Assembly: GCA_009667805.1 (NCBI GenBank)
Contig: CM019063.1
Location: forward strand, 196,892,954-196,956,953
From: Leptobrachium leishanense
Lineage: Eukaryota; Chordata; Amphibia; Anura; Megophryidae
DNA: 64,000 nucleotides
Direction of reading: 5' to 3'
Shown here: positions 1 through 11,824 of the stretch, in pieces
How positions within the stretch are numbered: position 1 is the first letter of the stretch
Layout of the letters: the number at the start of each line of letters is the position of its first letter
Position numbers and translations under genes: made by a program
Notes under the pieces: model-generated
Told to the model about the DNA's origin: nothing
Databases searched by the model: none
The model's input: the letters and a program-made list of their open reading frames with translations, nothing else

Positions 1-340
1 TAGTTTATCCGCCGTCTCCTGTGAGGCGGCTGTTTTATTACTTAAATGTAAGTCCTGTATATTAGTCAGAATCTCTAACCGTTTGGACAGGTATGCTTTT
101 TTAAGTCTGTATTTCCATTGTGTGCATGTGCCGCGATCTACTGCCTTATGCGCCTGCCAGACAGTCAGGGGATTTACGTTGGGTGTGACATTTTCCTTAA
201 AAAAATTACATAATGTAGTCTTAATAGCCGTTAAAGCCGGTTCATGTTTCAGAAGGGTCTCATCCATCCTCCACGGAGGCTGGATGCTGCTCTGGTATAC
301 CTTGCTGAGTGTAAGCAGTATCGGGGTGTGATCTGACCAT
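1..340 (-). mobile_element. L1/Tx1 LINE ORF2 fragment, part downstream of the endonuclease
   Basis: Read on the - strand from 340 leftwards, this stretch gives SDHTPILLTLS and then a WRMDETLL-like segment. These match the end of the APE endonuclease (the SDH motif) and the linker to reverse transcriptase in L1-clade ORF2 proteins. It contains frame breaks. It continues the L1 at 3864-6050: removing the L2 element at 341-3863 brings the endonuclease text ending ILTFTL next to WSDHTP in frame. The rest of ORF2 lies outside the window. Confidence 0.7.
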
Positions 341-839
341 CCTCAAGTGGCATCTTAAGTGGACGCGCAGAGTTGATTCCTGGAGTTGCGGGACTGGAGG
401 AAGGAACTGCAAGGCCACTTTTACTCTGGGTAAACGCACGTCTATATCATGCTTTCTCTCACGCTTCTGCTCTTTACTTCTACCTTTCTCCTTAAATGGA
501 ACTCCTGCCCTTCTACCACCGACCCCTACACTATCTGCATCTCTCCCTCCCTCCTCTCGTCCCACATGATGGCCTCACATGAGCTCCTTTTTCCTCAGAA
601 CATGGTTCTCCCTCTAAACCTGCTAATCTCGTGCTGCAATCACTCCCACTCTCCACAAATCCCATTCCCACCTTCTCTTTCTCACCTTCCTGCTGTTACT
701 CTATTCAGGTGACATATCCCCTAACCCTGGCCCCACAACACATCCAATACTTCCATCTCATCCTATCTCCATCGCACATAAATCACCTCCCTGCAAGCCC
801 AGCAACCTCATTCCCATAATCCCTCAGCGCCTGTCCTCT

Positions 840-1500
840 TTCTCCTGCGCCCTCTGGAACGCTCGCTCTGTGTGCAACAAACTCACAGCAATCCATGACC
901 TCTTCCTTTCAAACTCCTTCAACCTCCTAGCTTTAACTGAAACCTGGCTAACTCCCTCTGACACGGCCTCCGTTGCTGCTCTCTCACATGGCGGTCTACA
1001 CTTGAGCCATACCCCCAGACCGGGTGAGAGAAATGGTGGCGGGTTCGGAATCCTGCTCTCTCCCTCCTGCACCTACCAGCATCTCCCTCCACCTCCATCC
1101 CTCTCCTTCTCCTCCTTCGAGACACACTGCATCCGCCTTTTCTCTCCTCTGGCTCTCAGGGTGGCAGTCATCTACCGCCCACCTGGGACCACCTCCCAGT
1201 TCTTTGACCACTTTGCTACCTGGCTTTCTCACTTCCTGTCTTCTAATCTTCCATGCCTAATTCTCGGCGACTTCAACATTCCCTTTTGATGATCCTTCCA
1301 CCCCTGCTGCCTCCAAACTTCTTTCACTCACATCCTCCCTTGGACTCACACAATCCTCCCTCCTCCCTACCCACCGCGATGGTCACGCTATTGACCTTGT
1401 CTTCTCCAACCTCTGCTCCATTTCTGAGTTCAACTGTCGCCCTTTCCCCATCTCTGACCACCACCTTCTCTCTTTCAACCTATCTGGACTTCCTAAACAC
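840..1500 (+). pseudogene. LINE endonuclease domain (APE type), frameshifted
   Basis: Motifs in the usual order for an APE-like LINE endonuclease are visible: LTETWLTPSD (catalytic Glu block), VAVIYRPPG, and LILGDFNIPF (GDFN block). The chain then shifts frame near 1290, and the SDHH-like region follows in another frame around 1450. The protein would nick target DNA for target-primed reverse transcription. The frameshifts make this copy non-functional. Confidence 0.75.
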
Positions 1501-2109
1501 CCTGCTCCCCCACCCCGCACACACACTCGCAGAAATCTACATGCTGTGGACCCCCATCAATTCTCCAACCTACTTCACCACCTCCCTCATACCTCATCCT
1601 TCACCTGCCCTGATGCTGCCACTAATCACTACAACACTACTCTTATCTCTGCTCTAGACACTCTTGCTCCTCTTCGACTCTGTAAGGCCCCACGCCGCCA
1701 GCTTCAGCCCTGGCACACCCTCCAGACACGCTACCTGCAAAGATGCTCCCGCACTGCAGAGCGTGCCTGGAGGAAATCCCGCTCTGAAGCTGATTTTGTT
1801 CACTTCAAGTTTATTCTCCGGTCATACACCTCTGCCCTCCACTTGCCAAACAATCCTTCTTCTCATCTCTTATATCTACGCTGTCCTCCAACCCTAAACG
1901 GCTCTGGTCCACCTTCAACACCCTCCTCTACCCACCTGCACCTCCCCCCCAGCTGCCTTCAGCGCTCAAGACCTGGCAGACTACTTCCTCAGTAAAACTC
2001 TAACTATCAGAAGCAACATCCCAACACAAGATAGTTATCTGCCACCTCCACTCCCACAGGTCCCCTCTGCCCCCTCTGCCGCTTCCTCCCAGCCACTGAG
2101 GAGGAAGTC

Positions 2110-3180
2110 AATTCCTTATTGTCCTCCTCACATCTCACCACATGCCCGCTCGACCCCATTCCCTCACATCTAATTCCTCCCCTCTCCTCCTCCCTCACCC
2201 CTGCTCTCACACACATCTTCAACCTATCTCTCTCCACTGGCTCCTTTCCATCCGCCTTCAAACACGCGCTAGTTACCCCTTTACTAAAGAAACCATCCCT
2301 AGATCCCAACTCTCCATCCAACTACCGCCCTGTATCCCTGCTTCCTTCACATCAAAGCTCTTAGAAAAACTAGTCTTCAACCGCCTCTCCCTCTTCCTGT
2401 CCTCCAATTCCCTACTTGACCCCCTGCAATCTGGCTTCCGTCCCCTACACTCAACTGAAACTGCCCTCACCAAAGTCCAACGACCTCCTAACTGCTAAAA
2501 AACACGGCCACTATTCTATTCTCATCCTGCTTGACCTCTCGGCTGCTTTTGACACTGTTGACCACCCCCTCCTTCTACAGACCCTCAACTCTCTGGGTCT
2601 CGGTGACACTGCACTTGCTTGGGTCGAATCCTATTTATCCAACAGGTCCTTCTGTGTGTCCTTTGCTGGTAACTCCTCCTCTCATTGCCTCTATCTGTTG
2701 GTGTACCTCAAGGCTCTGTCCTTGGTCCTCTGCTCTTTTCCATCTACACCTCCTCCCTGGGCAAAATCATCAACAGCTTTGGCTTTAATTACCACCTCTA
2801 CGCTGATGACACTCAGATCTACCTCTCTACCCCTGATCTCTCTCCCCCTGTCCTTTCAAAAGTCAGTGACTGTTTATCTGGCATCTCCTCCTGGATGGCC
2901 TCCACCACCTAAAGATCAACATGTCAAAGACTGAACTCCTACTTATTCCTCCCTCCAATGCCTCCCCACCTCCTGACTTCTCTATCACGGTGGAGGGTAT
3001 CACCATTTCCCCATCAAACAAGTTCGCTGTCTTGGAGTTACACTTGACTCTGCTCTTTCCTTCATCCCCCACATCAAGTCTCTTTCCTCCTCCTGCCGAT
3101 ACCAACTGCGTAATATTTCCAGAATTCGGCCATTTCTTACCGCTGTCGCCACAAAACAACTCATACACGCCCTGGTAATC
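2110..3180 (+). pseudogene. LINE reverse transcriptase domain, frameshifted
   Basis: Reverse-transcriptase blocks are spread over several frames: NYRPVSLLPS (2320s), [13 protein letters not shown] (2530s), [16 protein letters not shown] (2700s) and [10 protein letters not shown] (2800s, catalytic YxDD). The thumb-like [12 protein letters not shown] block follows at 3190. Block order and the [10 protein letters not shown] form fit the CR1/L2 group. At least three frame changes separate the blocks, so this copy is dead. Confidence 0.8.
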
Positions 3181-3865
3181 TCCCGACTCGACTATTGCAA
3201 TAATCTCTTATCTGGCCTCCCTCTGTCCCGCCTCTCCCCCTACAATCCATCCTGAACGCCTCCGCCAGGCTAATTCACCTCACCCGCCGCTCTGTCTCTG
3301 CCGCTCCCCTCTGCGAGTCCCTTCACTGGCTCCCCATCCACTGCAGAATTAAGTTCAAAATCCTTATCCTTACCTACAAAACCCTCACTAACTCAGCTCC
3401 CCACTACCTGTCCTCACTATCACCAAATACACCCCAGCCCGCTCCCTAAGGTCAAACAGTGACCTGCGCCTAGCTTCTCCCCGCATCACCTCTTCCCATG
3501 ATAGACTGCAGGATTTCTCACGCGCAGCCCCCACTCTCTGGAACGCTCTCCCTCGTACTGTCAGACTTTCCCCTAACTTCTCTTCCTTCAAACGCTCCCT
3601 TAAAACATTCCTATTTAGGGAAGCCTACCACCCAACTCACTGACGCAACCATCAATCACTCTCACCTTACAGTCCTCTCCTCCTGTTTCCAACCCCAACC
3701 CTCCCAGATTGTGAGTTCCTACGGGAATAGGGCCCTCATCTCCTCCTGTACTGTTTGTCAAATGTTGTTCAATGTATTGTAACCCTGTCTATACTGTGCT
3801 TATTGTACAGCGCTGCGGAATATGCTGGCGCTTTATAAATAAAGAATAATAATAATAATAATAAT

Positions 3866-4521
3866 GTAAAGGTTAAAATTTCCCTGGCAGCCACGTATGG
3901 GAGAACTGCTCCCGACACCAAGAAGTAGTCTATGCGGGTGTAGCTGTTATGTACTTGAGAGCGGAAAGAAAGAGTAGTCTCTTTCCGTTGGGTGTAGTAA
4001 ACGCCATGTGTCATACAAGTTATATTGACTGAGGAGCTTGTGCAAGTATGTGGGTATAGTAGCAGGGGCAGATCTATCTTTAGAGGGATCGAAACTGATA
4101 TTCAAATATCCACATAAAAGAAGAGCTCCTGAAAGGACATATGATACCTTATTAAGAAGAGTAGATAAAAAGGGATTTAGAGACACATTTGGGGCATATA
4201 CAGATACTATAGTGTAGGCTCGAGTATTAAATGGTACATACCAGTATTATAAATCTACCTCTGGGATCCGTGATTATGCGATGCGCCTGGAACGCTACAC
4301 GGTTATGAATAAGCAGTGACACGCCTTGTGACTTCGCCTCGTGTATAGAGTGGAATTGTGTATGATATTGTGGAGTTAAGTAAGTTAGGATGGTCAATAC
4401 GTCGAAAGTGCGTCTCTTGTAAGCATACCACGTCTGCATCGTATGCACAAAGATCTCTATATAAGGAGTGGCGTTTTACAGGCAGGTTTAAACCTTTAAG
4501 ATTGTATGATATTAATCTCAT
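3866..4521 (-). pseudogene. L1-type ORF2 endonuclease domain, frameshifted
   Basis: It begins MRLISYNLKGLN, the typical L1 endonuclease start. VVCLQETHFRR (catalytic Glu), GVSLLIHN, a GYLNISFDPSKDRS block (GDLN/GDFN block with Asp changed to Tyr) and SQVHNSYTRIDYFLVS follow in several frames. It stops at the L2 insertion, and the SDH block lies at about 330. Frameshifts near 4350 and 4190 inactivate it. Confidence 0.75.
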
Positions 4522-5077
4522 AAAATATTAGGAGCATGGTATGCTTGGATCACAGAACACATTAAACTTATAAAAACATAAGGCTTGTCGCGGTTATAGT
4601 GGTGGCGTGAGGCAGCGACACATAATACCCTGAGGGAATAAAACAAGGGGAAAAAGGGAATAAAAGAGGAAAAAAAAGCAAAGAGAAAGTCACTGAAAAA
4701 AACGTGACCAAGGGAAAAAAAAAAAAAAACACAAAATCTCTCTGACCAGAGACCAGAATGGGGGGTAGCCGGTCCAGAGGCAAGGACCCATGTGCAAAAC
4801 CAATTACAATAGGCTAATATACAGCTCTACCGGACTAATTAACTTATTAAACAGCAGAATATCTTATAACAATATGATACGTCACCCAGCCGTTCGGGCT
4901 TAAAAATGTTACGGGGTCATTCCCGGTGGCGCAATATGAAAGAAAAGACGTCCGCGATGTCTTGTAATCCTTCAGCGGTTGTGCCATTCCTTTTCAATTC
5001 TCTTTAAGGGCCTGCGTACTCCGGATTGGACAGCTGATGGTTGCAGGCCCCAGCCCTCCAGGGTCTGGCGGCCCTCT

Positions 5078-5946
5078 TCAAATCGAGGAGATCACTGTTG
5101 TGGTACCTTGGTTATGCACGATCAATTTTGTGGGGTAGCCCCAGCAATATGACATCCCAGCGTCTCTCAGAGCCATAGTGATCGGGCGATAAAAGCCACG
5201 CTGCAGCAACGCCGCAATTGACAAGTCTGGGAAAATCGCCAGGTGAGCATATTCGACGTCCAGTGCCTCCGGGTTCCTGAGCACCTTCAATAGGTCTTCT
5301 CGGGGTTTGAAATAATGTACTCGCAGTATAACATCTCTCGTCGCCCTCGATGGTGCCGACGGGGTTTAGGGATGCAGTGTATGCGATCCATCAGTAATGA
5401 CTCCAAGGAAACGCCAGGGAGAAGATGTGAGAACAGGTCTGTAACGTATTGTGTCAAATCTTTAGGATGCACCGTTTCAGAGATGCCTCTGATTTTCAAA
5501 TTATGCCTGCGTGAGCGGTCTTCCAAGTCTGCGATCTTACTAGCATACTGTTGCATCATGTCTTCCAGACCCTTCATACGTGTGGCCATAGTATTGTGCG
5601 CTTCCGCCATGTCCGCCATCTTATCTTCTAAATGTGCAGTTCTGTCCCCAATCGCTTTTATATCTTGCCTTATATCTGCTGACACAGCGTCCAGATGTGA
5701 GGTCATTGTGGTGGATAAAGTTGCCAACATACCCTCCATCATGCTGGTAAATGCTGCCCGATCTGGGGGCACAGCACCAGAATGTGACTCGGGGGAAGCC
5801 GGAGGAGAGCCGCCGCCATCTTGGGAAGATGCTGAGCGTTTTTGCAAGCTCGATTTTGGTGTGAAGAAATTCGATTTTTCTGCCGTTTTCCGGGTCTTTG
5901 AGGATGCCATGTGTGCTCTGTGGATGCCCCTGCTTAGGGAGAGCAA
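5078..5946 (-). pseudogene. L1-type ORF1 protein, one frameshift
   Basis: The product starts at 5946. It has a Ser/Pro-rich N terminus and then a coiled-coil region of about 80 residues with heptad-like Leu/Met. The hallmark LEDRSRRHNLKIRGI introduces the RNA-recognition-like fold of L1 ORF1p. Near 5360 the frame is lost, apparently by a single-base deletion. The C-terminal domain resumes in another frame and includes LAIFPDLSIAALLQRG, ending at 5078. ORF1p is the RNA-binding chaperone of the retrotransposon particle. Confidence 0.75.
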
Positions 5947-6050
5947 AATCGCTGCAGTAGCTATTATATATCCGCTTTTTTGCAGGTCCTGCCTGTGGAG
6001 CTGGCTGACTACACATCCACCATGAGCAGCCGCTAGCGACGCCCCCCCCC

Positions 6051-6743
6051 CATTTTTATTGTTTTAAACACCTATTAGAAAAATAGCAGAGTTCCGTTTT
6101 GTTTTCCTGCAGATCGGCAGTGTTCGACAACTCCATGTTCAGCGCACTTCTGGAACTCTGAAGTGAATAGTGAATTCACTGCACGCTGGCAAAATAGAAT
6201 CGTTTACTAAAAGTAAAACATTTTTTTTTTACTTATTTTTTGGCAAGTGCTCCTTACCTCAGAATTTTTTGTACATGTTGTGCTGATCTTAGGTTCATAG
6301 CTTTGAGAGCAATTGACTTGAATGGACGCTCATTCGCTATTACCAACTGAGCCATAATAGAGGCCTAAATGTGGTACAGGTCAAGCATGGGTGGGTGACA
6401 AAATGTGATTATCCTAGGGTACCGGAAACCTTGCTTCTTGGGAGAGAACCTGTTCAAATTTTGAATCCCACCACACTCCTGGTCACCAGATCTTTGTGTA
6501 TGGGGCAGTTGAGGGCCACCATAGGACCAAGATGCTGGGCAAACAATTTTATAAGGAGAGAGACAAGTTTCAGTGAGATCCAGTAATTTAGGGAGTGTGG
6601 AGCAAATAAGTCATGACCGGAACATATTCGGTGGTAAAAAGAACACTAGCACATAGGTATATAATATAATATAATATATGTATAGGTAGATTATTGCAAT
6701 GCAAGCATATACCGTCCTCTGAGTACAATCTGTCAGTAATACA
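6051..6743. other. Unassigned intergenic sequence
   Basis: No gene is recognised. There is an AT-rich simple repeat (ATAAT-like) near 6660-6685 and no domain-bearing frame. Confidence 0.4.
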
Positions 6744-7637
6744 CAGGGTTATCCAAAGAGATTCGAATTGCTTGAGAAAGGTAACCGAACGCTGAAAATC
6801 AGTGTTCGGTTACCTTTCCTGGCCATTCGGCTATCCAGAGAGCAGGCAATTCGCCAAATCCTGTCGAATTGCCTGCACATACGGTGCCTGTTCGGTCCCT
6901 GTTCGAGGGCAGTGAAATCCCCATGAAAAAGCACTGCTTCGGCTATTCAGAGAACACAAACCAGCAGTGAAAGGTTCCCCTAATGCCCTGTCATTCGGTG
7001 GTTTAATTCGGCAAATTTATTCAGGAGAATCCCATAGGCTTCAATGTTAAAAATATTCCCGTTTTAATTCAATATCTAATAAACCGTTCATTATAAAATT
7101 CTGCAGCAAAAAGTCTCTTTATTTATAGATTTTTAGGATACTTTAAGCATTTTTCTGAATTTTTAAAAAAAAATTAAAAGTCCGATTTTTTTTTTTTTTT
7201 TTTTTTTTTTTTCAGCCTGCTTATTTTTTTTGTAACAGCCCTCTTATTATCATTCCCTGGACCTCCTGTGAAAATTTCAGACATTTTCGCTCAGTAGTTT
7301 CTTTGCAAACAGCGTTTCTTTTTCCCAGATTCATACAAATGGTTTTTCTAATTTATTCACTGCCTCCTCTACGTCACAGCTGCTTCGGCTCTGTGTGATT
7401 CGGCCCCTGTTCGGCTTCTTGGAAGGTTAATCCAGATGTTTTTGCTTGTTTTCAGCGTGCATTCGGTTACTTTTCGTCAGGTTTGCGGCAGCTTTTCCCT
7501 GCAATTCGGGGACCCTGTGGTGTTTGCTGAATACACCGCAGGGTCACCGAAATGCAATCGGCAAAAGGAACCGAATTGAAGAGAACGAAAAGTCACCGAA
7601 CGTGCGGTGACTTTTCGAATCTCTTTGGATAACCCTG
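6744..7637 (+). mobile_element. Non-autonomous DNA transposon, CAGGGTTATCC termini, copy 1
   Basis: The ends are exact inverted repeats over at least 20 bp: CAGGGTTATCCAAAGAGATT at 6744 and its complement ending at 7637. Just inside each end is a hairpin: GGTAACCGAACGCTGA and its near-complement at 6780-6814, and CGAAAAGTCACCG with its complement near 7586-7617. A third palindrome, ACCCTGTGGTG...CACCGCAGGGT, lies near 7510-7545. It has no coding capacity. A clear target duplication is not visible, so the superfamily is left open. Confidence 0.8.
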
Positions 7638-7754
7638 ACTGTCTTTCTGAATATGAGTTCAAATAACGTGTTAAGTAAAAAGATATTCAATGTTCTGCTG
7701 CCACCTGGTGGCTGAAGTCTGTACTGCTGTTACTGCTCATGGAGGACAAACCAG

Positions 7755-9496
7755 TAGACATGTGCACAGCACAAAATTTCGTTTTGAACTAATGGATTAG
7801 TACTAAAATGCAATTTATTTAGTTGCTAAAGAAATTCGTTTTCAGTTCTTTAGTATGAAAACTAATTTCTTTCATCCGAAAACCAGTGGATACAATTACT
7901 ATTGTAGTGGTTCCTCAGAGGGCTGAGATCGGCTGCTTGGTACAGTATCTCTCACTCTCAGCACAATGTGGCAGGCAAAGCTGTTACAGTAACTGACTGC
8001 TGCTCATCACAGCGCTCAGAGTTTCAATAAAACTAGGAAATAATATTTTTATATATGAGGTTATAACAATATTATTTCCTTGTTTTACTGAAACTCTGAG
8101 CGCTGTTACAGTCAGTTACTGTAACAGCTGAGCCTGATACATTGTACTGAGAGATAATATAACAAGCAGTCAATCTCAGCACTCAGTCACTGGATTTAAA
8201 GGTTTAAAAAAGAGGCTCCTCTCTGTATAATGTATAGAAAATCCTCCTGCATTAATTAATACCCCTCTCTGTATAATGTAGATAACATCCTCCTGCATTA
8301 ATTAATACCCCTCTCTGTATAATGTATACAACATCCACCTGCATTAATTAATACCCCTCTCTGTATAATGTATAGAACACCCTCCTGAATTAATGTCCTT
8401 CGCTGTATAGAACATCGTCCTCAATTTATACATTTCTCTGTATAATTTATAGAACATCCTCCTGCATTAATACCCCTCTCTGTATAATGTATAGAACATC
8501 CTCCTGCATTATTTAATGCCCCCCTCTGTATAGAACATCCTACTCAGTAGGACCTACTGCATTGGCATGTGGAGGGTGCAGAACTTCGGAATGCAATGCT
8601 TATCCAGCACAGGAGAGGGAACTTTTACTTAAACTTTGCATCTCTGTGGGGGAGAGAGACAGGAATATAAAAGCAGGGGAGAGGGAAAATATTAACGTAA
8701 ATCGGTCTGAAAGCTCAGAGAAGAGATGACTGGTGCAAATTAATTTTTATACTAAAATAAAGCACTTTAAATCCAGGGAAAACATTCAAATAAATCACAC
8801 TGACCGCTCACAATGACAGAGTAACTGAGTTGGATACTAAATGTATCAGACGTAAAAAAAACTTTATAAACAAGCAGCACTGGAGAGGAGAGGGACTTTA
8901 TATAAAATGTGTATTATAGATGAGGAAAGGGGGATAGTGCTCCTGGATAATATAAAATGTATCAGACCTAAGCCCCTATTATGCAGAGCGGGAGGGGAGA
9001 TAACACACATTTTATAAAGTCCCTCTCTTCTCCCAGTGCTGCTTGTTATAAAGGGGCTTTTTACTATCCAGCCCTCCTCTGTCATTAGCTTTCAGTGTGA
9101 TTTATTTGAATTTTTTTCATTCTCCAGCTGCTTTTATCATCTTGTCTGTCTCATAGACATGCAAGGGTTAAGTAAAGGTTTCCTCTCCTGTGCTGGCTGT
9201 CTGTGCTGCGAGTGAGTATTCTGGATCTCTATCGCTGTCAGATTTTCAGGTAGGGGTCGGGAAGGATTCCGCATACAAAACTTTTTTGTAGCTTTGCAAT
9301 GTTGCGTTCTTCATTGCTGGTCTCCTTCAATCCATGTAATATTACAAAAAGGACAAACTAAAATGTAGTGCATTTTATTTTAGTTTCTTTCGTTTTTTGT
9401 ACTGAGCAGTTTCGTATCTCTTGAGTCATACTAAAACTAAATTATCCCAAAATTCGGACTAAATCGTTTTAGTACTAAAACGAATGCACATGTCTA
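7755..9496 (+). mobile_element. hAT-type non-autonomous element, TAGACATGTGCA termini, copy 1
   Basis: The element is 1,742 bp long, with termini TAGACATGTGCA and TGCACATGTCTA. A perfect 8-bp target duplication CAAACCAG lies at 7747-7754 and 9497-9504. An 8-bp duplication with TAG...CTA ends is the hAT signature. Internally there are long inverted segments (about 7995-8125; 8866-8912 against 9010-9053) and a minisatellite. No transposase is encoded. A second copy lies at 21331-22899. Confidence 0.9.
8220..8535 (+). repeat. Minisatellite of about 46 bp inside the hAT copy
   Basis: About seven imperfect tandem units contain CTCTCTGTATAATGTATAGA followed by a CCTCCTGCATTAATTAA-like part. The period is about 46 bp, with shorter variants at 8390-8460. 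The related hAT copy at 21331-22899 has only about three units. Confidence 0.8.
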
Positions 9497-9560
9497 CAAA
9501 CCAGGTCATTGATTTCTTCTTCCGTTATGTGGATCTTGTCCTCATGGAATCAAACACAGA

Positions 9561-10424
9561 CAGGGTTATCCAAAGAGATCCGAATTGCTTGAGAAAGGTA
9601 ACCGAACGCTGAAAATCAGCGTTCGGTTACCTTTCCTGGCCATTCGACTATCCAGAGAGCAGGCAATTCGCCAAATCCTGGCGAATTGCCTGCACATACG
9701 GTGCCTGTTCGAGAGCAGTGAAATCCCCATGAAAAAGCACTGCTTCGTCTATTCAGAGAACACAAACCAGCAGTGAAAGGTTCCCCTAATGCCCTGCCAT
9801 TCGGTGGTTTAATTCGGCAAATTTATTCAGGAGAATCCCATAGGCTTCAATGTTAAAAATATTCCCGTTTTAATTCAATATCTAATAAACCGTTCATTAT
9901 AAAATTCTGCAGCAAAAAGTCTCTTTAAGCATTTTTCTGATTTTTCTTTTTTTTTTTTAAAAGTCCGATTTTTTTTATTTTTTTTATCAGTTTACTTATT
10001 TTTTTTGTAACAGCCCTCTTTATTATCATTCCCTGGACCTCCTGTGAAAATTTCAGACATTTTCGCTCAGTAGTTTCTTTGCAAACAGCGTTTCATTTTC
10101 CCAGATTCATACAAATGGTTTTTCTAATTTATTCACTGCCTCCTCTACGTCACAGCTGCTTCGGCTCTGTGTGATTCGGCTCATGTTCGGCTCCTGTTCG
10201 GCTTTTTCGAAGGTTAATCCAGATGTTTTTGCTTGTTTTCAGCATGCATGCGGTTAGTTTTCGTCAGGTTTGCGGCAGCTTTTCCCTGCAATTCGGGGAC
10301 CCTGTGGTGCTTGCTGAATACACCGCAGGGTCACCGAAATGGGATCGGCAAAAGGAACCGAATTGAAGAGAACGAAAAGTCACCGAACGTGCGGTGACTT
10401 TTCGAATCTCTTTGGATAACCCTG
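9561..10424 (+). mobile_element. Non-autonomous DNA transposon, CAGGGTTATCC termini, copy 2
   Basis: It is a close relative of the element at 6744-7637 in the same orientation. The terminal repeats begin CAGGGTTATCCAAAGAGAT. The first subterminal hairpin (9596-9630) is perfect over 16-bp arms with an AAA loop. The flanks show only a short AGA/AGA match. It has no coding capacity. Confidence 0.8.
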
Positions 10425-10679
10425 AGAGAGAAGATACACATAGCGCACACTGTGTCTGGAACTTTGAATAGTGTAAATCGCTGATCAACACATGTGGTTA
10501 AGACCCTAATAGAACGCCAGGCTCAGACTTGCTCGCTATCCCAGTCCATCGAGGTGACTGGATCCCTTCTTTAATCTCCTGTATCACCGGAATTCGTCTG
10601 CGGTCTCCAGGTCCTCTTGGCTGATTGCCAGAGAGTAGGTCCGGGACCATCGGATCGACTTTGGCAAATTTTTTTTGTT

Positions 10680-10862
10680 ATTCGTTCAGTGGCTTTGCGG
10701 TGGTTTTCCAATTTCCAATTCTGCAGTTTTGCGGCAGATTTTTGGACGTGTTCGGCGGATCGGTTCGTTGCACTTCGGGGACCCTGCGGTGAATGCTGAA
10801 TTCACCGCAGGGTCGTCAAATCGATCTCACCGACGTGCGATGAACAGGATAGCACCGAAATG
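10680..10862 (+). repeat. Diverged fragment of the CAGGGTTATCC element family
   Basis: It shares the GGACCCTGCGGTGAATGCTG palindromic block and the TGCGGCAGAT and CGGTTCG words with the two complete copies. The termini are lost or strongly diverged. Confidence 0.5.
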
Positions 10863-10939
10863 TCAGTAACAATAACCCATTAAAATACAAATTTATACGT
10901 TATAAAGTTAAAGCACAAATAAATATTGAACTATACAAT

Positions 10940-11215
10940 TAGGGTTGCCAGAACGGCCATGTTTACCTGGACACACATTACTATATCATTCAGAGGGTGA
11001 GTGCCTGGAAACGTGCTGCCCTGCAACATGTATAATTCATATAATGCAGGTAGAAGATCAAAGCAGATCACCTGGGATTTATTTTTAATTTCTTATCTTC
11101 AGCATATGGATTACACATGTTGCGGGGTGGCATTTTTCATGTACTGCCCATCAACATTAATAAATTCTATGTATCCAGGAAAGCATGGCTGATGTGACAA
11201 CTCTATATACAATCC
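10940..11215 (+). repeat. Interspersed repeat shared with 12786-13006
   Basis: Both stretches share the order AGGGT[TG], GTGCTGCCCTGCAAC-like block, GCAGGT..ATCACCTGG, ACA..TGCGGGG and GGCTGATG. This suggests two diverged copies of one short element. This copy ends about 700 bp upstream of the predicted start codon of the host gene. Confidence 0.5.
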
Positions 11216-11824
11216 ATTCTGTGGATCACCTTGTTGTTTCAGAGTGGTGGGATAGTTATTGTAAGTTTGCTTGTTTGAGCGTCTGAGGCCTGAGATGGAA
11301 TTAGTAGGTCCAGGTGAACCCTGGAAGTAATACAATTGTATGCCAAGAAAAAAACAACATAGAAAACAGTGATTGGTGAAACATAGTTGTTTGGAAAAAA
11401 AACACTTTTTTTTTTTTTTTGTCAGTCGTTCAGTGAATCTCTTAAAAAACCCCAGAAGTACCTTAAAGTCCAACATACTGGAATGTATTTAAACAGATTT
11501 TCAAGCCACATGAATAGGTCACAAAATCTGCAGAGTGATTTGAAGTCGTTTAAGGATATCTATTAAAAAAATCTCTTATATTTTAGAAATACGTGCATTT
11601 TAATAGTTCATTAAACATTTGGAAATACCAATATTCATTTAACTTATGCAAATATATAACCTGAGATCCAGTTAGGATTAACTCTGCATTGCTCTGAAAA
11701 TTGTCTTCCTGCTTTCCAATATTGGCTTCATGGACCCACCCAGTGTTAAAAGTTTGTATTTTGATGAGAGCCTCCTGTTCTGGTTGGTTGATGAAAGGTA
11801 AAGAATCTTCTATTCTGTTTACTG

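Larger units (their letters stand above)
341..3863 (+). mobile_element. L2/CR1-group non-LTR retrotransposon, near full length, degenerate
   Basis: This LINE of about 3.5 kb carries an APE-type endonuclease region followed by a reverse transcriptase and a 3' tail that forms an (AAT)n microsatellite at 3843-3865. Its 3' end reads CAGCGCTGCGGAATATGCTG followed by an AATAAA-rich tail. The same 3' end recurs in the window, giving a family signature. Many frameshifts and stops break the reading frame, so it is not active. It is inserted into an L1 on the opposite strand. No target duplication is visible, or the AAT tail hides it. Confidence 0.8.
3864..6050 (-). mobile_element. L1/Tx1-clade LINE, 5' half (ORF1 plus ORF2 endonuclease)
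   Basis: On the - strand the order is 5' end near 6050, ORF1 (5946-5078), a spacer of about 550 bp, and the ORF2 start at 4521 running to the insertion point at 3864. This is the two-ORF layout of L1-clade elements. ORF2 continues at 1-340 beyond the inserted L2. A G/C run near 6040 may mark the 5' UTR edge. Confidence 0.75.

Noticed and set aside
5315..6025. Open frame of 236 codons on the + strand
   Set aside because: It is the antisense shadow of the L1 ORF1 on the - strand, which has the coiled coil and the RSRRHNLKIRGI block.
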